DNA from: Clytia hemisphaerica
Lineage: Eukaryota; Cnidaria; Hydrozoa; Leptothecata; Clytiidae
NCBI GenBank assembly: GCA_902728285.1
Contig: CACVBU010001021.1
Location: 248,001-312,000, forward strand
Direction: 5' to 3'
Length of the DNA stretch: 64,000 nt
Shown piece after piece: positions 23,726 to 35,312 of this stretch. Positions within the stretch are counted from its first letter, which is position 1; the number at the start of each line of letters is the position of its first letter. The notes beneath the pieces were generated by a model. That model saw nothing but the letters and a program-made list of their open reading frames with translations. It had not been told where the DNA came from and ran no database searches. A program made the position numbers and the translations under genes.

Positions 23726-24335
23726 AATATTTCATAGCTTTTACTTTAGCTTTGTTGATTTTTTTACTAGTCTTTTATGATTTAACTTCTCAATTTTTTA
23801 AACTCGTAAGTGTAACTTATTTCAGAAATGCTGTAGTCCTCTTTTTGTTTTGGATCCCTTATGCTCCTTAATTTCAATATTTTTTTATTAGTTTCGCTCC
23901 TTGTGTTCAACTTAACTCAACTCCATACTCCTTTAGGAAAACGCAACGGTCTATTGCATAATTAATTACTCCACATTTCAACATTTCGTGGATGCAAGTA
24001 AAACAAGCGGGCTATAAGATATAAATAAGTTTTGTTCAAATTGGCACGCTAAAATTCTCCCGAATTAGCATACGATAACAATGCGAATCTTCTCGCGCGA
24101 CGTCCTATAAAGTATTAGCTCGGGTATTAGGGTTTTATAAATAATAGAATAGATGGAGTAATTTAGTGTGCGTCAATATGTCGTTGCGTTCTCCCAAACG
24201 ACTTTTCAACTTATGTAATTGACATTTTAATATTTTACTACTTCTATCTCCCTTTGATTTTAAGTTTCCAATTTGACTTCCAAGAATCAAACAGTATTTT
24301 TTGAACATGCTCCTAAATGTTTATATTTATTTTCC

Positions 24336-24337
24336 AG
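24336..24337 (+). other. splice acceptor 45 nt before the MED10 start
   Basis: TTTATTTTCCAG followed by an A-rich leader and the ATG at 24383. Confidence 0.6.
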
Positions 24338-24382
24338 GGAAAAAATAATTGAAAAATAACAAAGATATCAAAAAGAAAAAAG

Positions 24383-24811
24383 ATGAATGACAAACAAGAA
24401 GGTAAAGCGTCTAAACAAGATTTTGATCATTTGGAAAATAATTTAGCAGATTTTATAGAAAACTGTCGACAGATTGGTATCATGGTGAGTGACTTCCAAC
24501 CAGGTGCTCAACCAGCTCTTAATACAAAACTCAATGATATGATATCTAACATGCAAGAAATTGATAAAAACAAAAATGCATTTTCAGACATATTTGTACC
24601 ACCAGAAATTTTTAAATACATTGATGAGGGACGTAACCCAAGGCTATACACTAAGGATTGTTTACAAAAGGTCCGCGAAAAGAAGGAGGAGGTTGACAGC
24701 AAGGTGGATGCTTATAAGAATTTTAAAGGAATCCTTGAAGAAGAATTGAAAAAAGAATTGCCACAAACTATGGATAAGCATTCCAAATTCAAACGACAAC
24801 AACACAAATGA
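24383..24811 (+). CDS. MED10: Mediator complex subunit 10
   Basis: Single exon, 142 residues, near the usual length of MED10 (about 135 in vertebrates). MED10 is a middle-module subunit of Mediator and bridges activators and RNA polymerase II in the nucleus. Diagnostic segments are FDHLENNLADFIENCRQIGI, VSDFQPGAQPALNTKL, VPPEIFKYIDEGRNPRLYTK and a helical, lysine- and glutamate-rich C-terminal half. The start is the first ATG after an acceptor (TTTTCCAG ending 24337), 45 nt upstream. It lies 933 bases after the API5 stop and upstream of TIMM29 on the same strand, and a polyadenylation hexamer follows at 25194. No intron or truncation is seen. Confidence 0.95.
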   Translation: MNDKQEGKASKQDFDHLENNLADFIENCRQIGIMVSDFQPGAQPALNTKLNDMISNMQEIDKNKNAFSDIFVPPEIFKYIDEGRNPRLYTKDCLQKVREKKEEVDSKVDAYKNFKGILEEELKKELPQTMDKHSKFKRQQHK

Positions 24812-24874
24812 AAAAGTGATCTTGGTTAGTCCTGAGATTATGTTTTTGGATTCTTATTCAAGTTGTGATGTAAT

Positions 24875-25109
24875 ACACCCTGTGTCATCCCGGTGAGATA
24901 TAACCTACATTTTCAGCCCCACTTGGAAATTGACATTGTTTTCATCCTAGTTTGAAATTCAATGGAAGGAAAATTGCAATCCAAAACTATCCCCAATGAA
25001 TTTTTTAGACCTGAGCACAATAGAATTTTTATGCCCTTTGAGATTTCTTAAAAATGTTCATCTCCACTGCGGGAAAGAAGTTCCATCGGGGCTGTGAGAC
25101 AGGGGTGTA
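24875..25109 (+). mobile_element. short TIR element (family A), MED10 3' region
   Basis: 235 bp, left end TACACCCTGTGTCATCCCGG, right end the inverse of TACACCCCTGTCTCACAG. No coding capacity. Confidence 0.7.
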
Positions 25110-25193
25110 ATAAATTCGTTATGCAAATTTGTTTGCATGATTGTGATTTCAATTGATAACATGAATGGACGCCAGGATTTTATAACATGGAGT

Positions 25194-25199
25194 AATAAA
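25194..25199 (+). terminator. candidate poly(A) signal for MED10
   Basis: AATAAA 383 bases after the MED10 stop; a small TIR element lies between. Confidence 0.45.
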
Positions 25200-25937
25200 G
25201 GTTTACTTTGGGGATATCTTCATGGAATGCAATCTTTATTATTTTCAAGTGCGAGAAATTAATTTTAGGGGTGGTTATACTTTCCAGACAAAAAGGTGAT
25301 TGGATCAAACCTAAGGTAGTTTTCTTGACATAATAAGCCTCTTGCCGTATTGAATAGATATGATTTTTTTAGATTCACAGGATTCACCAATTTACATTAC
25401 AGGATTTGATTTACCTTGAGTTCTCCTTGTATCGCTGGGAATTTTGAATGTAGTTTTTTAAAGTTCGCTTGAATTTGTAAATAGATAATTGTGATTAAAA
25501 GTAATGAATTATCTCGTTGTCGTCATTTTGATATAATTGAATATTGACAATTCTGCCTGTCAATATCAAAGCACCTCATTGGTAAAAATTCTGGTCCCGG
25601 ACAATTTGACGAAATTTAAAGGTTTTGTTTTTAAATAAGAGTGACATCGTTTGTTTACTCATCAATTTTAATTCACAAGCTTTTTCACATTGGATTGACA
25701 CATATGTGGAGCAGGATTTGTCAGAAAGAGGAAAAGAAAAACATTTTTTGCTTATATCAGCATAATATAACAATAGCAAGACACTGTCCTGATATGAAAT
25801 ATGTGTCTGGTATGAAACGGAAACACTTATGTAAAAATAAAACCTTTAAAGCTTGAACTTTTTACATTCTGTTCTAAATTGAATCGCCTAGTTTTTAAAA
25901 TTGCTCATTATACACCATATATAATATTTTTTCTTTC

Positions 25938-25939
25938 AG
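25938..25939 (+). other. splice acceptor 40 nt before the TIMM29 start
   Basis: TTTTTTCTTTCAG followed by TAACAAAAATAAC and the ATG at 25980. Strong pyrimidine tract. Confidence 0.65.
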
Positions 25940-25979
25940 TAACAAAAATAACACATTAAATATAAACAAAAAAGTCAAA

Positions 25980-26537
25980 ATGTGGCGGCAGGCACGCTCA
26001 GTGAATCAAAAACTATTTCCACAATTCGAAAGTCTGAAGCAAGGACGATTATCGAAGGTGTTTGATATGTACCGTGATTACACGCAGGCTTTGAAAGACA
26101 CAGTGGGAGTAATCAAGGAAAAACCTATCAAATGTACCGTATACGGAACATTATTGACACTTTCCGTATATTGCAATCACCGTAATCCGGACATGGGCAG
26201 TTACAGGCAATCATTATTGGATGCATCTAATGAACACACTTTGCTTAGTGATTCTATACGGAATAAAAAATCAGCGGACGAGGTTAAAAAACTGATGAAA
26301 TATGTTGCCGAAGATAGGCTACAATTGATTCATTTTGGAGTGTTTTCTGTCATTTTATTAAATGATCATTCGAAATATCATGATGCTTATGATAAACACT
26401 GTAGTACTATACAATCACGTTGGATTTATATTGATGAGTGGAAGGAGAGAATAAAAGATGTTGGATTTTTGGATAAATGGTATTTTTTGGAGCGAAACAT
26501 GATTGATTTTGATGTCAATGAGGATGAGTTTAATTGA
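25980..26537 (+). CDS. TIMM29: mitochondrial import inner membrane translocase subunit Tim29
   Basis: Single exon, 185 residues. The family member in vertebrates (TIMM29/C19orf52) is longer at the C-terminus; this one stops soon after the conserved NEDEF motif. TIM29 is a subunit of the TIM22 carrier translocase in the mitochondrial inner membrane and contacts the TOM complex. Matching features are the RDYTQALKD motif, a hydrophobic stretch around residues 50-65 that could be the membrane segment, a conserved SLLDASNEHTLL block, and the C-terminal DVGFLDKWYFLERNMIDFDV segment. The basic, arginine-containing N-terminus suits mitochondrial targeting. The ATG follows an acceptor (TTCTTTCAG ending 25939) by 40 nt. 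Last gene of the plus-strand trio. Confidence 0.88.
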   Translation: MWRQARSVNQKLFPQFESLKQGRLSKVFDMYRDYTQALKDTVGVIKEKPIKCTVYGTLLTLSVYCNHRNPDMGSYRQSLLDASNEHTLLSDSIRNKKSADEVKKLMKYVAEDRLQLIHFGVFSVILLNDHSKYHDAYDKHCSTIQSRWIYIDEWKERIKDVGFLDKWYFLERNMIDFDVNEDEFN

Positions 26538-26754
26538 GATTTTTCAATTTGTTTACTGTTTTTTGGATCGAAAAATGAAAAGATTTTTTGCTGACAGTCT
26601 ATATTATAACGTAGAACAAAATTTATTATAGAATTGTATATACCTGACCTTTTTTTATAAGAAATCCGAAATTCGTTTTAACATACACATTTTACAATCA
26701 CCTTTTAAATACCCAAAATCGCTTTATCTCTGTTCGAAGTGTTGATAAACACGG

Positions 26755-26760
26755 AATAAA
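26755..26760 (+). terminator. candidate poly(A) signal for TIMM29
   Basis: AATAAA 218 bases after the TIMM29 stop. Confidence 0.5.
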
Positions 26761-28865
26761 AAGCCCTTCAATAGAAATTTTACAAACTGCTGAAATTTTA
26801 CAACCCTTCAAAGCTGGCTGAAATGGCCAAAATGTGTACAACTGACCCAATTTAGAGGGACTCTAAATGAAATAAATATGAATATACATATCTGAAATCG
26901 GACAGTGATTTGAAATTAATTTTTTTTTGAAAAAAAATGGAATCCAAGTTTTAAGCTTTTTGAGAAATGCATTTCACAGACGATGATTTGAAATTTAAAT
27001 TTTTTTCGAAATTCAAAAGTTGATTTTTCTTGAGCTACTTCAAGTCTGCACAAAAGTTGAACGAAAAAAAAAACGAAATTCAAGCTTTGAGATTTTTGAG
27101 AAATCAGCCAATATTTTCAACAATTTTTAGGCGTTTGGTCTAGTAGAAAAGAAAACCTACCTATCTTCGTCTTGAAACTTTTGACTTCAGCACTTGAGTA
27201 TTACTAAATAACAAAAAATGCTTCCAAATGAGCAATTCCTTACGGTTTGGAACAAGTTTGTGTTGTGAGCGTGTGAGAATAAAATGGTGGTGCTATTTTT
27301 TCGAATTCGTCCTTCTTTTTTTTCGCCATCTGCTAAATTAAATTCCCGCCAAATTTAATTTTTTTCTTTTTATGTCCGATTTTTCACAATTTACCCCCGA
27401 TATCAATGTTTTCACCCTGATTTCGGATTTAAAAATCCGTCACCCGTCAAATTAAATCTCGCCAAAATTAGCTTTTTCCCTGATCCGCCAAATTAAATTT
27501 CCTGCGTAAAAAACTTTTGCAGTCATATCCGCCAAAATTTCTTCCTTTAAAGTGGAAGTCAGGAAAAAAAAGTTAACTGAAACATTTTTCTAATTTGCTT
27601 TTCCGGTTTTCCTGGCAAAAGACGTTGGACGACAACAATAAAACAATAATGAAGAAATGAAACGACTAGACAAGATAATGAAATCAAACAATGTACAAAG
27701 GGATCCCTAAAAAGGAGGCATGTTTTTTGAAATCTGGCGATGTGCTTTACTTTCAATCTAGCGTTTGTGTGAAAACCACGCGAGTCATGCGTTTAGGTTG
27801 GGAATAAGTGGCTTTATTTTCCATCCAGGAGTCTCGTGTCTAACGTTTTGGGCTTGGAAATCAATGTTTATCCGATGAAAAGTATGTTTCACTGTTGCAA
27901 CTAGGTAAGGAAGTAGGCTATGTTATATACTCTAAACACTGTTCGTGCCCAATGAAGAAATAGAAATAAAAATAAAATTGATTTTGGTAGTACATTTTTA
28001 TTTCCATTGCTTTACAGACTGCCAAATTTTCAAAATTTTGGTAGTTTTTCCAAGGTTTTGAGAATTTTATGTTCAATTTTTCATTTTATCCATGAATTTG
28101 AACTTTTCGTGTCTTTATATTTTCTATTTCGCATTTTTGTCGAGATGTCCATGTAGTAGTTTTTGTTGCCTTTTTAGTAGATTTTATAGATGAAGTTCTA
28201 CTTTTATTTTTATTTCTTCGCCGACCGACTCTCTTTTTTGGGTAGCTTGCCCCGTAAAACAACAAATTAAATTGGCCTCGCCTAAGAATTTAATTGAAAA
28301 ATGACGTTATGAACTTTAAAAAGACGTTAATAATATGTTGCATCACCCTCTTTTATAAAAAGTGCTAGTTTTAATGTGTAATTAACCATTTTGTTTCGAA
28401 ATTTTTTCAAACTGTCCGCAAAGAATTGAACTGTTTTGAATTTTTCAGAAAATTTTTTTAAATTGATGCATCAAAAGTCATAGCTGTTTTTCTGTGATCA
28501 ATTGGTATGAAAAATAGGTCAAAAAGCACTTTTTTCAAGATTTTGAGACAAGTAAGCTTTTAGAAAAAATTTCCGAAAACATGTTTTTAGTTCGGTAAAG
28601 GATACACCATCTACCACAAAAGTTTTTTCAAAATATCTCTTCTTTAACCAAACTAAGCTCTTCAAAGTTGAAATACTCTTCATCGCAAAAGTCTTCATTT
28701 TCTTCTTCGTCAAATTTTTTCTTTGCGATTCTTAAAGATTCTTATTCTCAAGGATAGTTGGCCTAACAGAAAATGTATAACATGTCAAAGTTTTGTTAGC
28801 TACATCAGGCAGCAGTAACTTATATTTTGTACATGACAATTATCAAAATTCACTATGGTCAGAGC
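26761..28865. other. gene-free repeat remnants
   Basis: 27310-27560 repeats CCGCCAAATTAAATT-type phrases and ends CCGCCAAAATTTCTTCCTTT, matching the end of the element at 28866-29336. No gene seen. Confidence 0.5.
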
Positions 28866-29336
28866 CCTTAAAAGGGAAGAAATTTTGGCGGGAATTTAAT
28901 CAATCAAATTAAGTTCCCGCCAAATTTATCAAATTTATTTAATTTTTTCCGTCATCCGCCAAATTTAAGGCCGGCGCAAATGAATCCAACATTCAATCTA
29001 ACATTTCCAATTCATTGTTGGACGACATGTTGGACGAAAAGTCACGTGGAAAAATTCGAAAAGTTGCATGAAAAGTCATTTGCGCAAAAACGTCAAACAT
29101 TTTCATCCAACATGATTACGCAAATGCATCCAACATTGAAACCAACATAAAAGTGACGTCAATCTCATTAAAAAATGTTGGATGAAAAGTTTGACGTCGA
29201 TCAAACTTCATCCAACATGATTTCCAACAATTTTCTTAAAAAGCTGCGATTTTATTTTTGGACAAAAATGTCCTTCATCTGCCAAATTAAATTCCCTCTG
29301 AAAAATGGCCATCCGCCAAAACTTCTTCCTTTAAGG
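28866..29336. mobile_element. 471-bp TIR element (family C)
   Basis: Ends CCTTAAAAGGGAAGAAATTT and inverse of CCTTAAAGGAAGAAGTTTTG, both running into GGCGG. The interior is rich in ATCCAACAT phrases. Confidence 0.7.
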
Positions 29337-29344
29337 TAATTAGA

Positions 29345-29757
29345 GCCAGGGCAAACCAGTCCAACATTTCATCCAACATGATTGATGGAAAAACTTGCGT
29401 TGGATGAAGCGAAAATCAAGGGAGGGGCAAACCAATCCAACATTTCATCCGACATGACTTGGAAAAAAAATGAAAATTCAAAAAATAAAGAAAAAAGTAC
29501 CACCAAAGCAATCCAACACGAAAAATTACACAATTCAATGAAAGAGCTTCTTTGATCTTGCCGCAAATGTTGGATGTAATGTTTGATGGGGATCAAACTT
29601 CATCCAACACCGTCCAACACGATTTTTTTCTTCTTTTTTGAATTTTCATTTTTTTCCAAAAATTTGAATTGACGCAAACCAGTCCAACATTTCATCCAAC
29701 ACCAGAAAAAACGCAATGCCAATGTTGGATGAAATGTTGGATCGGTTTGCCCTGGCC
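29345..29757. mobile_element. 413-bp TIR element made largely of CCAACATTTCATCCAACA phrases
   Basis: Ends GCCAGGGCAAACC followed by TCCAACATTTCATCCAACA in inverse orientation. The same phrase recurs internally many times on both strands. Confidence 0.75.
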
Positions 29758-31316
29758 TTTAGCTTTAGACTCAAAACAAAAGGCTTTCGTGGCAACACGC
29801 TATAATTATGTAGATTTTTGATAAGCAAGCAACAACATGTTGAATGGACCTACCTGATGATGAGAATCAGATAAAAATAAGACAAATAGCAAGAGTGTAA
29901 AAAAGTGTAGTGATGAACAGCTTGAATAGATTACCGTGAAAATCAATACTGAGGTTAAGCATACCAGGATAATCCACAGATATCTGTAAAGCCCGAAGGG
30001 CTAGATAGGCAACTTTAAGCTTTCTCCAGCAAAAAAAAGTGAAGCAAAAATTTGACTTTTTAAATTTTGTGCCGATGGATAGGATCTAGCATTTTAATTG
30101 TTTTAGGAATCGTTTTGAAATATGATTTAGAGGGTTTTGGGCATAAATTTATTTGCATGAAAACCTTTAACATCTCTACTTTATTTCCTTGAAGTTCTTT
30201 TTCAAAATTTTCAATTTCAACAATATTTTTCAATCGCTTAAAGATAGGTAGCTTTTTTCTAATGGCCCCCAAAACGGAGGTTTGAAATTTTAGCGATTTC
30301 TCGAGATATCTTTAAGATATGAATACAAAATTTTAACCATAGTTTTGAAATATGATTTAGAGGGTTTTGGGCATAAATTTATTTGATAAAAGTTTTACAG
30401 TATACTCCTGGTTGTCAAAATGCAGGTTTGGGGCCCCCAAAACGGAGGTGCAGTTAAAATCAAATTATTAAGCCCAGTGGTAATAGGGGGAAAAACTATG
30501 AACATATTTGTGTTTACCCTTAAATTTACGACCCGATAGTTGTAAGATTTATGATTTTTATGAAATATTTCAAGATTTTCGATATTGCAAAGTCCAAACT
30601 GAAAAATTAGAAATTTTCAAAATGACAATTTTGATTTAACAACGTCTTAATTAAGTTTTTGAAAACAAATCTCTTTTGAAAATAGTTCCATTCATGTATG
30701 GAATAAGCTGTGAAAATTTTAGAAAAAAAGCTTAACTGAAACTGAAAATATTAAGCTTTAAAGATATTTTTCTCCTATATTTTGCAAAAAAATGACAGTA
30801 TTTGCTGTTTTTGCTGATTCAGCGAAAAATTTTATATATAATGTTAATTTTTTGTTATAAACTATTAACTCAAGGTGATAGGAATAGAATTCCAAGATTT
30901 TTTGCTTTTTTTCATATTTAGAATTTTCGGTTTTGTCAATGCTGATTCTAGGGCTCCAAAATACTGGTTGACCTTCAAGATGCTATATCTTTTATCCAGC
31001 CTCTAAAGTCACAGATGTATTTGCATTTTCTAAACGGCATTAGGTGTAGAAAGTTTCCTATATCCCGTTTTCATAACTTATTTTCAATATCCAAGGAGCT
31101 AGAGTGAGTTATATGCAATTTTTGTCTAATTTTGGTGTTAAAATATTTCCTTTAGACGCAAATATGTTATTTTGTTATTTTGTCTCAAACCATCAAAAAT
31201 ATGCTCATTCTTTCAAAATAAACAAAAATCGTTTAATTCTGATAAATCTACAAGTCAGAATCTTCATTTTAATGAAAACCTCCGTTTTGGGGGCCGTCTC
31301 CGTTTTGGGGGTCATA
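29758..31316. other. gene-free stretch with duplicated phrases
   Basis: TTTGAAATATGATTTAGAGG and the next ~22 bases occur at 30113 and again at 30344. CCCCCAAAACGGAGG occurs at 30268 and 30432 and inverted near 31283 and 31300. No coding signal. Confidence 0.55.
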
Positions 31317-31897
31317 TACACTGTAAAAAATAATTTTCTTAAGCTAGATAGTCATCTCAATTTAAGAAAACTTAACTGATTTTAAGATGTCATTTCTTAA
31401 ATTAAGATTAAAATTTTCGAGTTTTGAAATAAGTGTACGTTATCCTAAAATTAGATAAAATTTCTTATATTCTAGGGCGGTCAGATAAAATATCTAGAGC
31501 TATAGAGAAAGTGTGCGAAGCGAAATAAAAGGATTTACTAAAGCATGAAAACTTCTTTTGTTTTTAATCAAAAGAATAGTTTATTGAATGAAAAATTTCA
31601 CTACGAAGGTTTTAACATTTTTTTGAAGTTTTTTTTGTGAGAAGTTTTGTATGTATATTGAAGAGATTCTTTTTGAGGGGAGAAGAGCAAAGACAAGACG
31701 CGATTATAAGATAAGTATTTTTTTTATATGTTAACTTTACTGAACCTACCTACCTACCTACAATCTTACAAATATGGTTTGAGCCTGTTTCACTTAATGA
31801 TCACAAGAGCATAAGGGATATATTCTAGCAAGATTCGTAACGATATCAATATTCTTGAATGAGACACTTCGTGTTATAGGCAAGCATAAATGCGTGG

Positions 31898-33080
31898 CAA
31901 CAATTACAATTTGTAGTCATGTACTACCTAAATTGTGCAGACTACCGGGCTACCTTAACGGAGCGGCCCGTTTGTTTCTACAAAACCTTAGAAAGATAAC
32001 AGTAACATTGGCAAGTCAGTGCAGAAACAATTTGTAGTCATGTGCTACCTAAATTGTGCAGACTACCGGGCTACCTTAATGGAGCGGCCTGTTTGTTTCT
32101 ACAAAACCTTAGAAAGATTACTGTAACATTGGCAAGCTAGTGCAGAAACAATTTGTAGTCATGTGCTACCTAAATTGTGCAGACTACCGGGCTACCTTAA
32201 TGGAGCGGCCTGTTTGTTTCTACAAAACCTTAGAAAAATTACTGTAACATCGGCAAGTTAGTGCAGAAACAATTTGTAGTCATGTGCTACCTAATTTGTG
32301 CAGACTACCGGGCTACCTTAACGGAGCGGCCCGTTTGTTTCTACAAAACCTCAGAAAAATTACTGTAACATTGGCAAGTTAGTGCAGAAACAATTTGTAG
32401 TCATGTGCTACCTAAATTGTGCAGACTACCGGGCTACCTTAACGGAGCGGCCCGTTTGTTTCTACAAAACCTTAGAAAAATTACTGTAACATTGGCAAGT
32501 TAGTGCAGAAACAATTTGTAGTCATGTGCTACCTAAATTGTGCAGACTACCGGGCTACCTTAACGGAGCAGCCCGTTTGTTTCTACAAAACCTTAGAAAG
32601 ATAACAGTAACATTGGCAATTCAGTGTGGAAACAATTTGTAGTCATGTGCTACCTAAATTGTGCAGACTACCGGGCTACCTTAATGGAGCGGCCTGTTTG
32701 TTTCTACAAAACCTTAGAAAGATTACTGTAACATTGGCAAGTCAGTGTGGAAACAATTTGTAGTCATGTGCTACCTAAATTGTGCAGACTACCGGGCTAC
32801 CTTAATGGAGCGGCCCGTTTGTTTCTACAAAACCTTAGAAAGATAACAGTAACATTGGCAAGTCAGTGTGGAAACAATTTGTAGTCATGTGCTACCTAAA
32901 TTGTTCAGACTACCGGGCTACCTTAATGGAGCGGCCCGTTTGCTTCTACAAAAACTTAGAAAGATAACAGTAACATTGGCAAGTCAGTGTGGAAACAATT
33001 TGTAGTCATGTCTGCTACCTAAATTGTGCAGACTACCGGGCTACCTTAATGGAGTAGCCCGTTTGCTTCTGCGTAAAAAC
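31898..33080 (+). repeat. satellite array, period 121 bp, about 9.7 units
   Basis: The phrase TTTGTAGTCATGTGCTACCT starts at 31910, 32031, 32152, 32273, 32394, 32515, 32636, 32757, 32878 and 32999, exactly 121 bases apart. Each unit carries a potential hairpin CGGGC...GCCCG. Confidence 0.95.
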
Positions 33081-33157
33081 CTTGAATACTATTTTGGACT
33101 TTTTTCTGGTACAAGCCATTTATATTGAAATCAAAGCTCTTTGTATTTTTTTTTCAG

Positions 33158-33482
33158 GAAAAGTGAAGTGCAAACCCGGAAGGGAAACGTCATCTACTTG
33201 TCTACATCTCTACAAGTCGTCTTCAAAAGGTAAGAAAATTTCTGAATTGTTTACCCAGCACCTTCAATATTTGCGTCTTCATCACTCCAAGTACAAAATC
33301 TCTTCAGAGTCATTTAGCAAACGTAGGTGGAAAGAAGCACTTACTTATCTTTGAGCTATGTTGGCTTGTGAAGTCTAATATATTCTAATTTCCTTTTCTA
33401 CAGGAGACTGATCAACCGAACGCAAGAAAGAAAGAACTGTTTGCCTGAGATGCCAAGACTAATGGTAGAAGTTAGGACATGA
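33158..33482 (+). other. pair of candidate exons after the satellite
   Basis: 33158-33229 has a strong acceptor (TTTTTTTTTCAG) and donor (AAAAG then GTAAGA). 33404-33482 follows an acceptor CTTTTCTACAG. Joined, they stay open for 50 codons and end in TGA at 33480. I recognise no protein family and the 5' exon is unknown. It could be a non-coding transcript of the repeat. Confidence 0.25.
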
Positions 33483-33676
33483 AAATCGTTTATCGTGTAC
33501 GGTAGCAAGATTTTGACGGTGGAGCCGCTTCCACTCGGTTTCTTATGTTTAATGGTTTTGTTTTACTTGCTCCACGAATACTATCCAACAGACAGAGCTG
33601 ATTACCTACATGCATGACAATCTAGCACCGTTCGTCTTCAAAGACACTTGTTGTAAAGATTCTCATTACGAAAGCT

Positions 33677-35060
33677 TTAACTCTTTGGCGGATATGGGGG
33701 TCGTTAACGACCCCCCATTAAATTATTGAGAAAAACAGAGTTTCTAGGCTATAAAAACCCGTGATTTTTATATGTACAGGTGAACTTATGTTATTAGAGA
33801 CGGAAAAGTCTCAGTTGAACGATCATAGACCCGTGTGCTAATAATAATATGTAGGCTGACAAGCTGTAAAATCAAAACATTGAAATATTCAGTTTCAAGC
33901 AGCCACACTGGTTGACTTTAAAGAAGACTTGAGCAGATTCAACTGGTTTTTATGGTCGAAATCAATGCAGAATGAACTTTTATAGTTTGTGTAATGTTTT
34001 GGCTTCAAATTATTTGTAAAGAGTAACTCATTCTATCACACAATATCCATGGGGGTTGAATTGGTATACGTCAGACGTCGCCCACATTTTTGTCAGATGA
34101 AATGACATTAGTAACATGTCTCATAATCCAGTTTTCAAGCCACAACAAGGCTAACTAAATCTTTTTTGTATAATTCTGAAAGAACACTCAATTTGCATAC
34201 AAAGTGGCTCTCATTGGACTACCCAAGCTCTTGTGGTGTGGTTCAAAGTTTTCGTATATAATTCAACATTTCGTGACGACAAAGACCAGGCTGCACAAGC
34301 CGTCTCCATGACCATATAAATGACTAGCACTTGGATTTATCACTGATATACTTGCTCAAATCACATACAATGGCCTTTGTTTACAACAGAAAGGTCATTT
34401 GACCAATTTCATCTCATGGACATTTCTGATTTTCAAGTTGCCGCATGACACCCTGAATGGACGTAGCATAGCTCACGTTATTGCCGTACATGGTTAAAAT
34501 TTGAAAATGGACATATTAACTGGCCAATTCCTAGCAAGACATCATTAAATATACTTAGAATGTCTAGTTTCATGATTTTGAACCCTTGAAATAGACTCAT
34601 AAGAAGAATTTCATGTCATGATACTGATAGTAGATTTATTACAATTTTATACCATTTTCTGTCATTTTACGCGTTCACCGAAATATCAATATTTTCAGTT
34701 TTCGTAAAGCCTTAGGTCTAAAATTTTCAGCATTTGATTATATTGTATATAAAAACATTTGTACAAAGTTTTAGAGAAAACTAACAGTTATTTTGGATTT
34801 TATGATTATTTAAGTGAAAAAAAAATATTTTTACGTAAAAATTTATTTTTTATTTTCAAACTTAAAATCCCTGCTGACGTCAGCAAAATAAAAATTTGGA
34901 TTTTTTTTTTCTTTCATCTCAAAGGTTTTTTACCCAGCTTTCAGAAAATATATACTTTATAGGGTGTATTAGCAACCTTTCAAGAGATATCCCCCTTATA
35001 CTGAAGGTGTGTAAAATATTTTTCGAATTTGGAAAATTATTAAAACCGCCAAAGAGTTAA
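33677..35060. mobile_element. piggyBac-like non-autonomous element
   Basis: 1384 bp with TTAA at both edges and inverted ends CTCTTTGGCGG. The left subterminal region has a perfect palindrome GGGGGTCGTTAACGACCCCC. TTAA target sites are the hallmark of piggyBac. No transposase ORF. Confidence 0.7.
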
Positions 35061-35101
35061 TAATGCAGTAAAAGACTTCAGAATTTCTACCCAGCGATTT
35101 C

Positions 35102-35312
35102 GACACCTCTATCTCACAGAGCCGCTGGGACCCCGCCCAACTGAAAAATTTGACAAAAATTTCGTCGCGGTAGGAAAAAAACCTGAAATTTCAGTCCCAC
35201 TGCTGGGAAATTAACTTTGATTCCTTCCCTATTCGAAATAAACTATTCGCACTGAAATTCTTATCCCCAATGAGGAAAAAAGTTCCACTGGGGCTGTGAG
35301 ACAGGGGTGTAT
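35102..35312 (+). mobile_element. short TIR element (family A), third copy
   Basis: About 210 bp. Left end ACACCTCTATCTCACAGAGC is the inverse of the right end GGGCTGTGAGACAGGGGTGT with mismatches. The interior matches the other two copies. Confidence 0.65.

Noticed and set aside
31898-33080. 121-bp repeats as a CRISPR array or coding repeat
   Set aside because: Eukaryotic context, no unique spacers, and stop codons occur in the frame that crosses most units.
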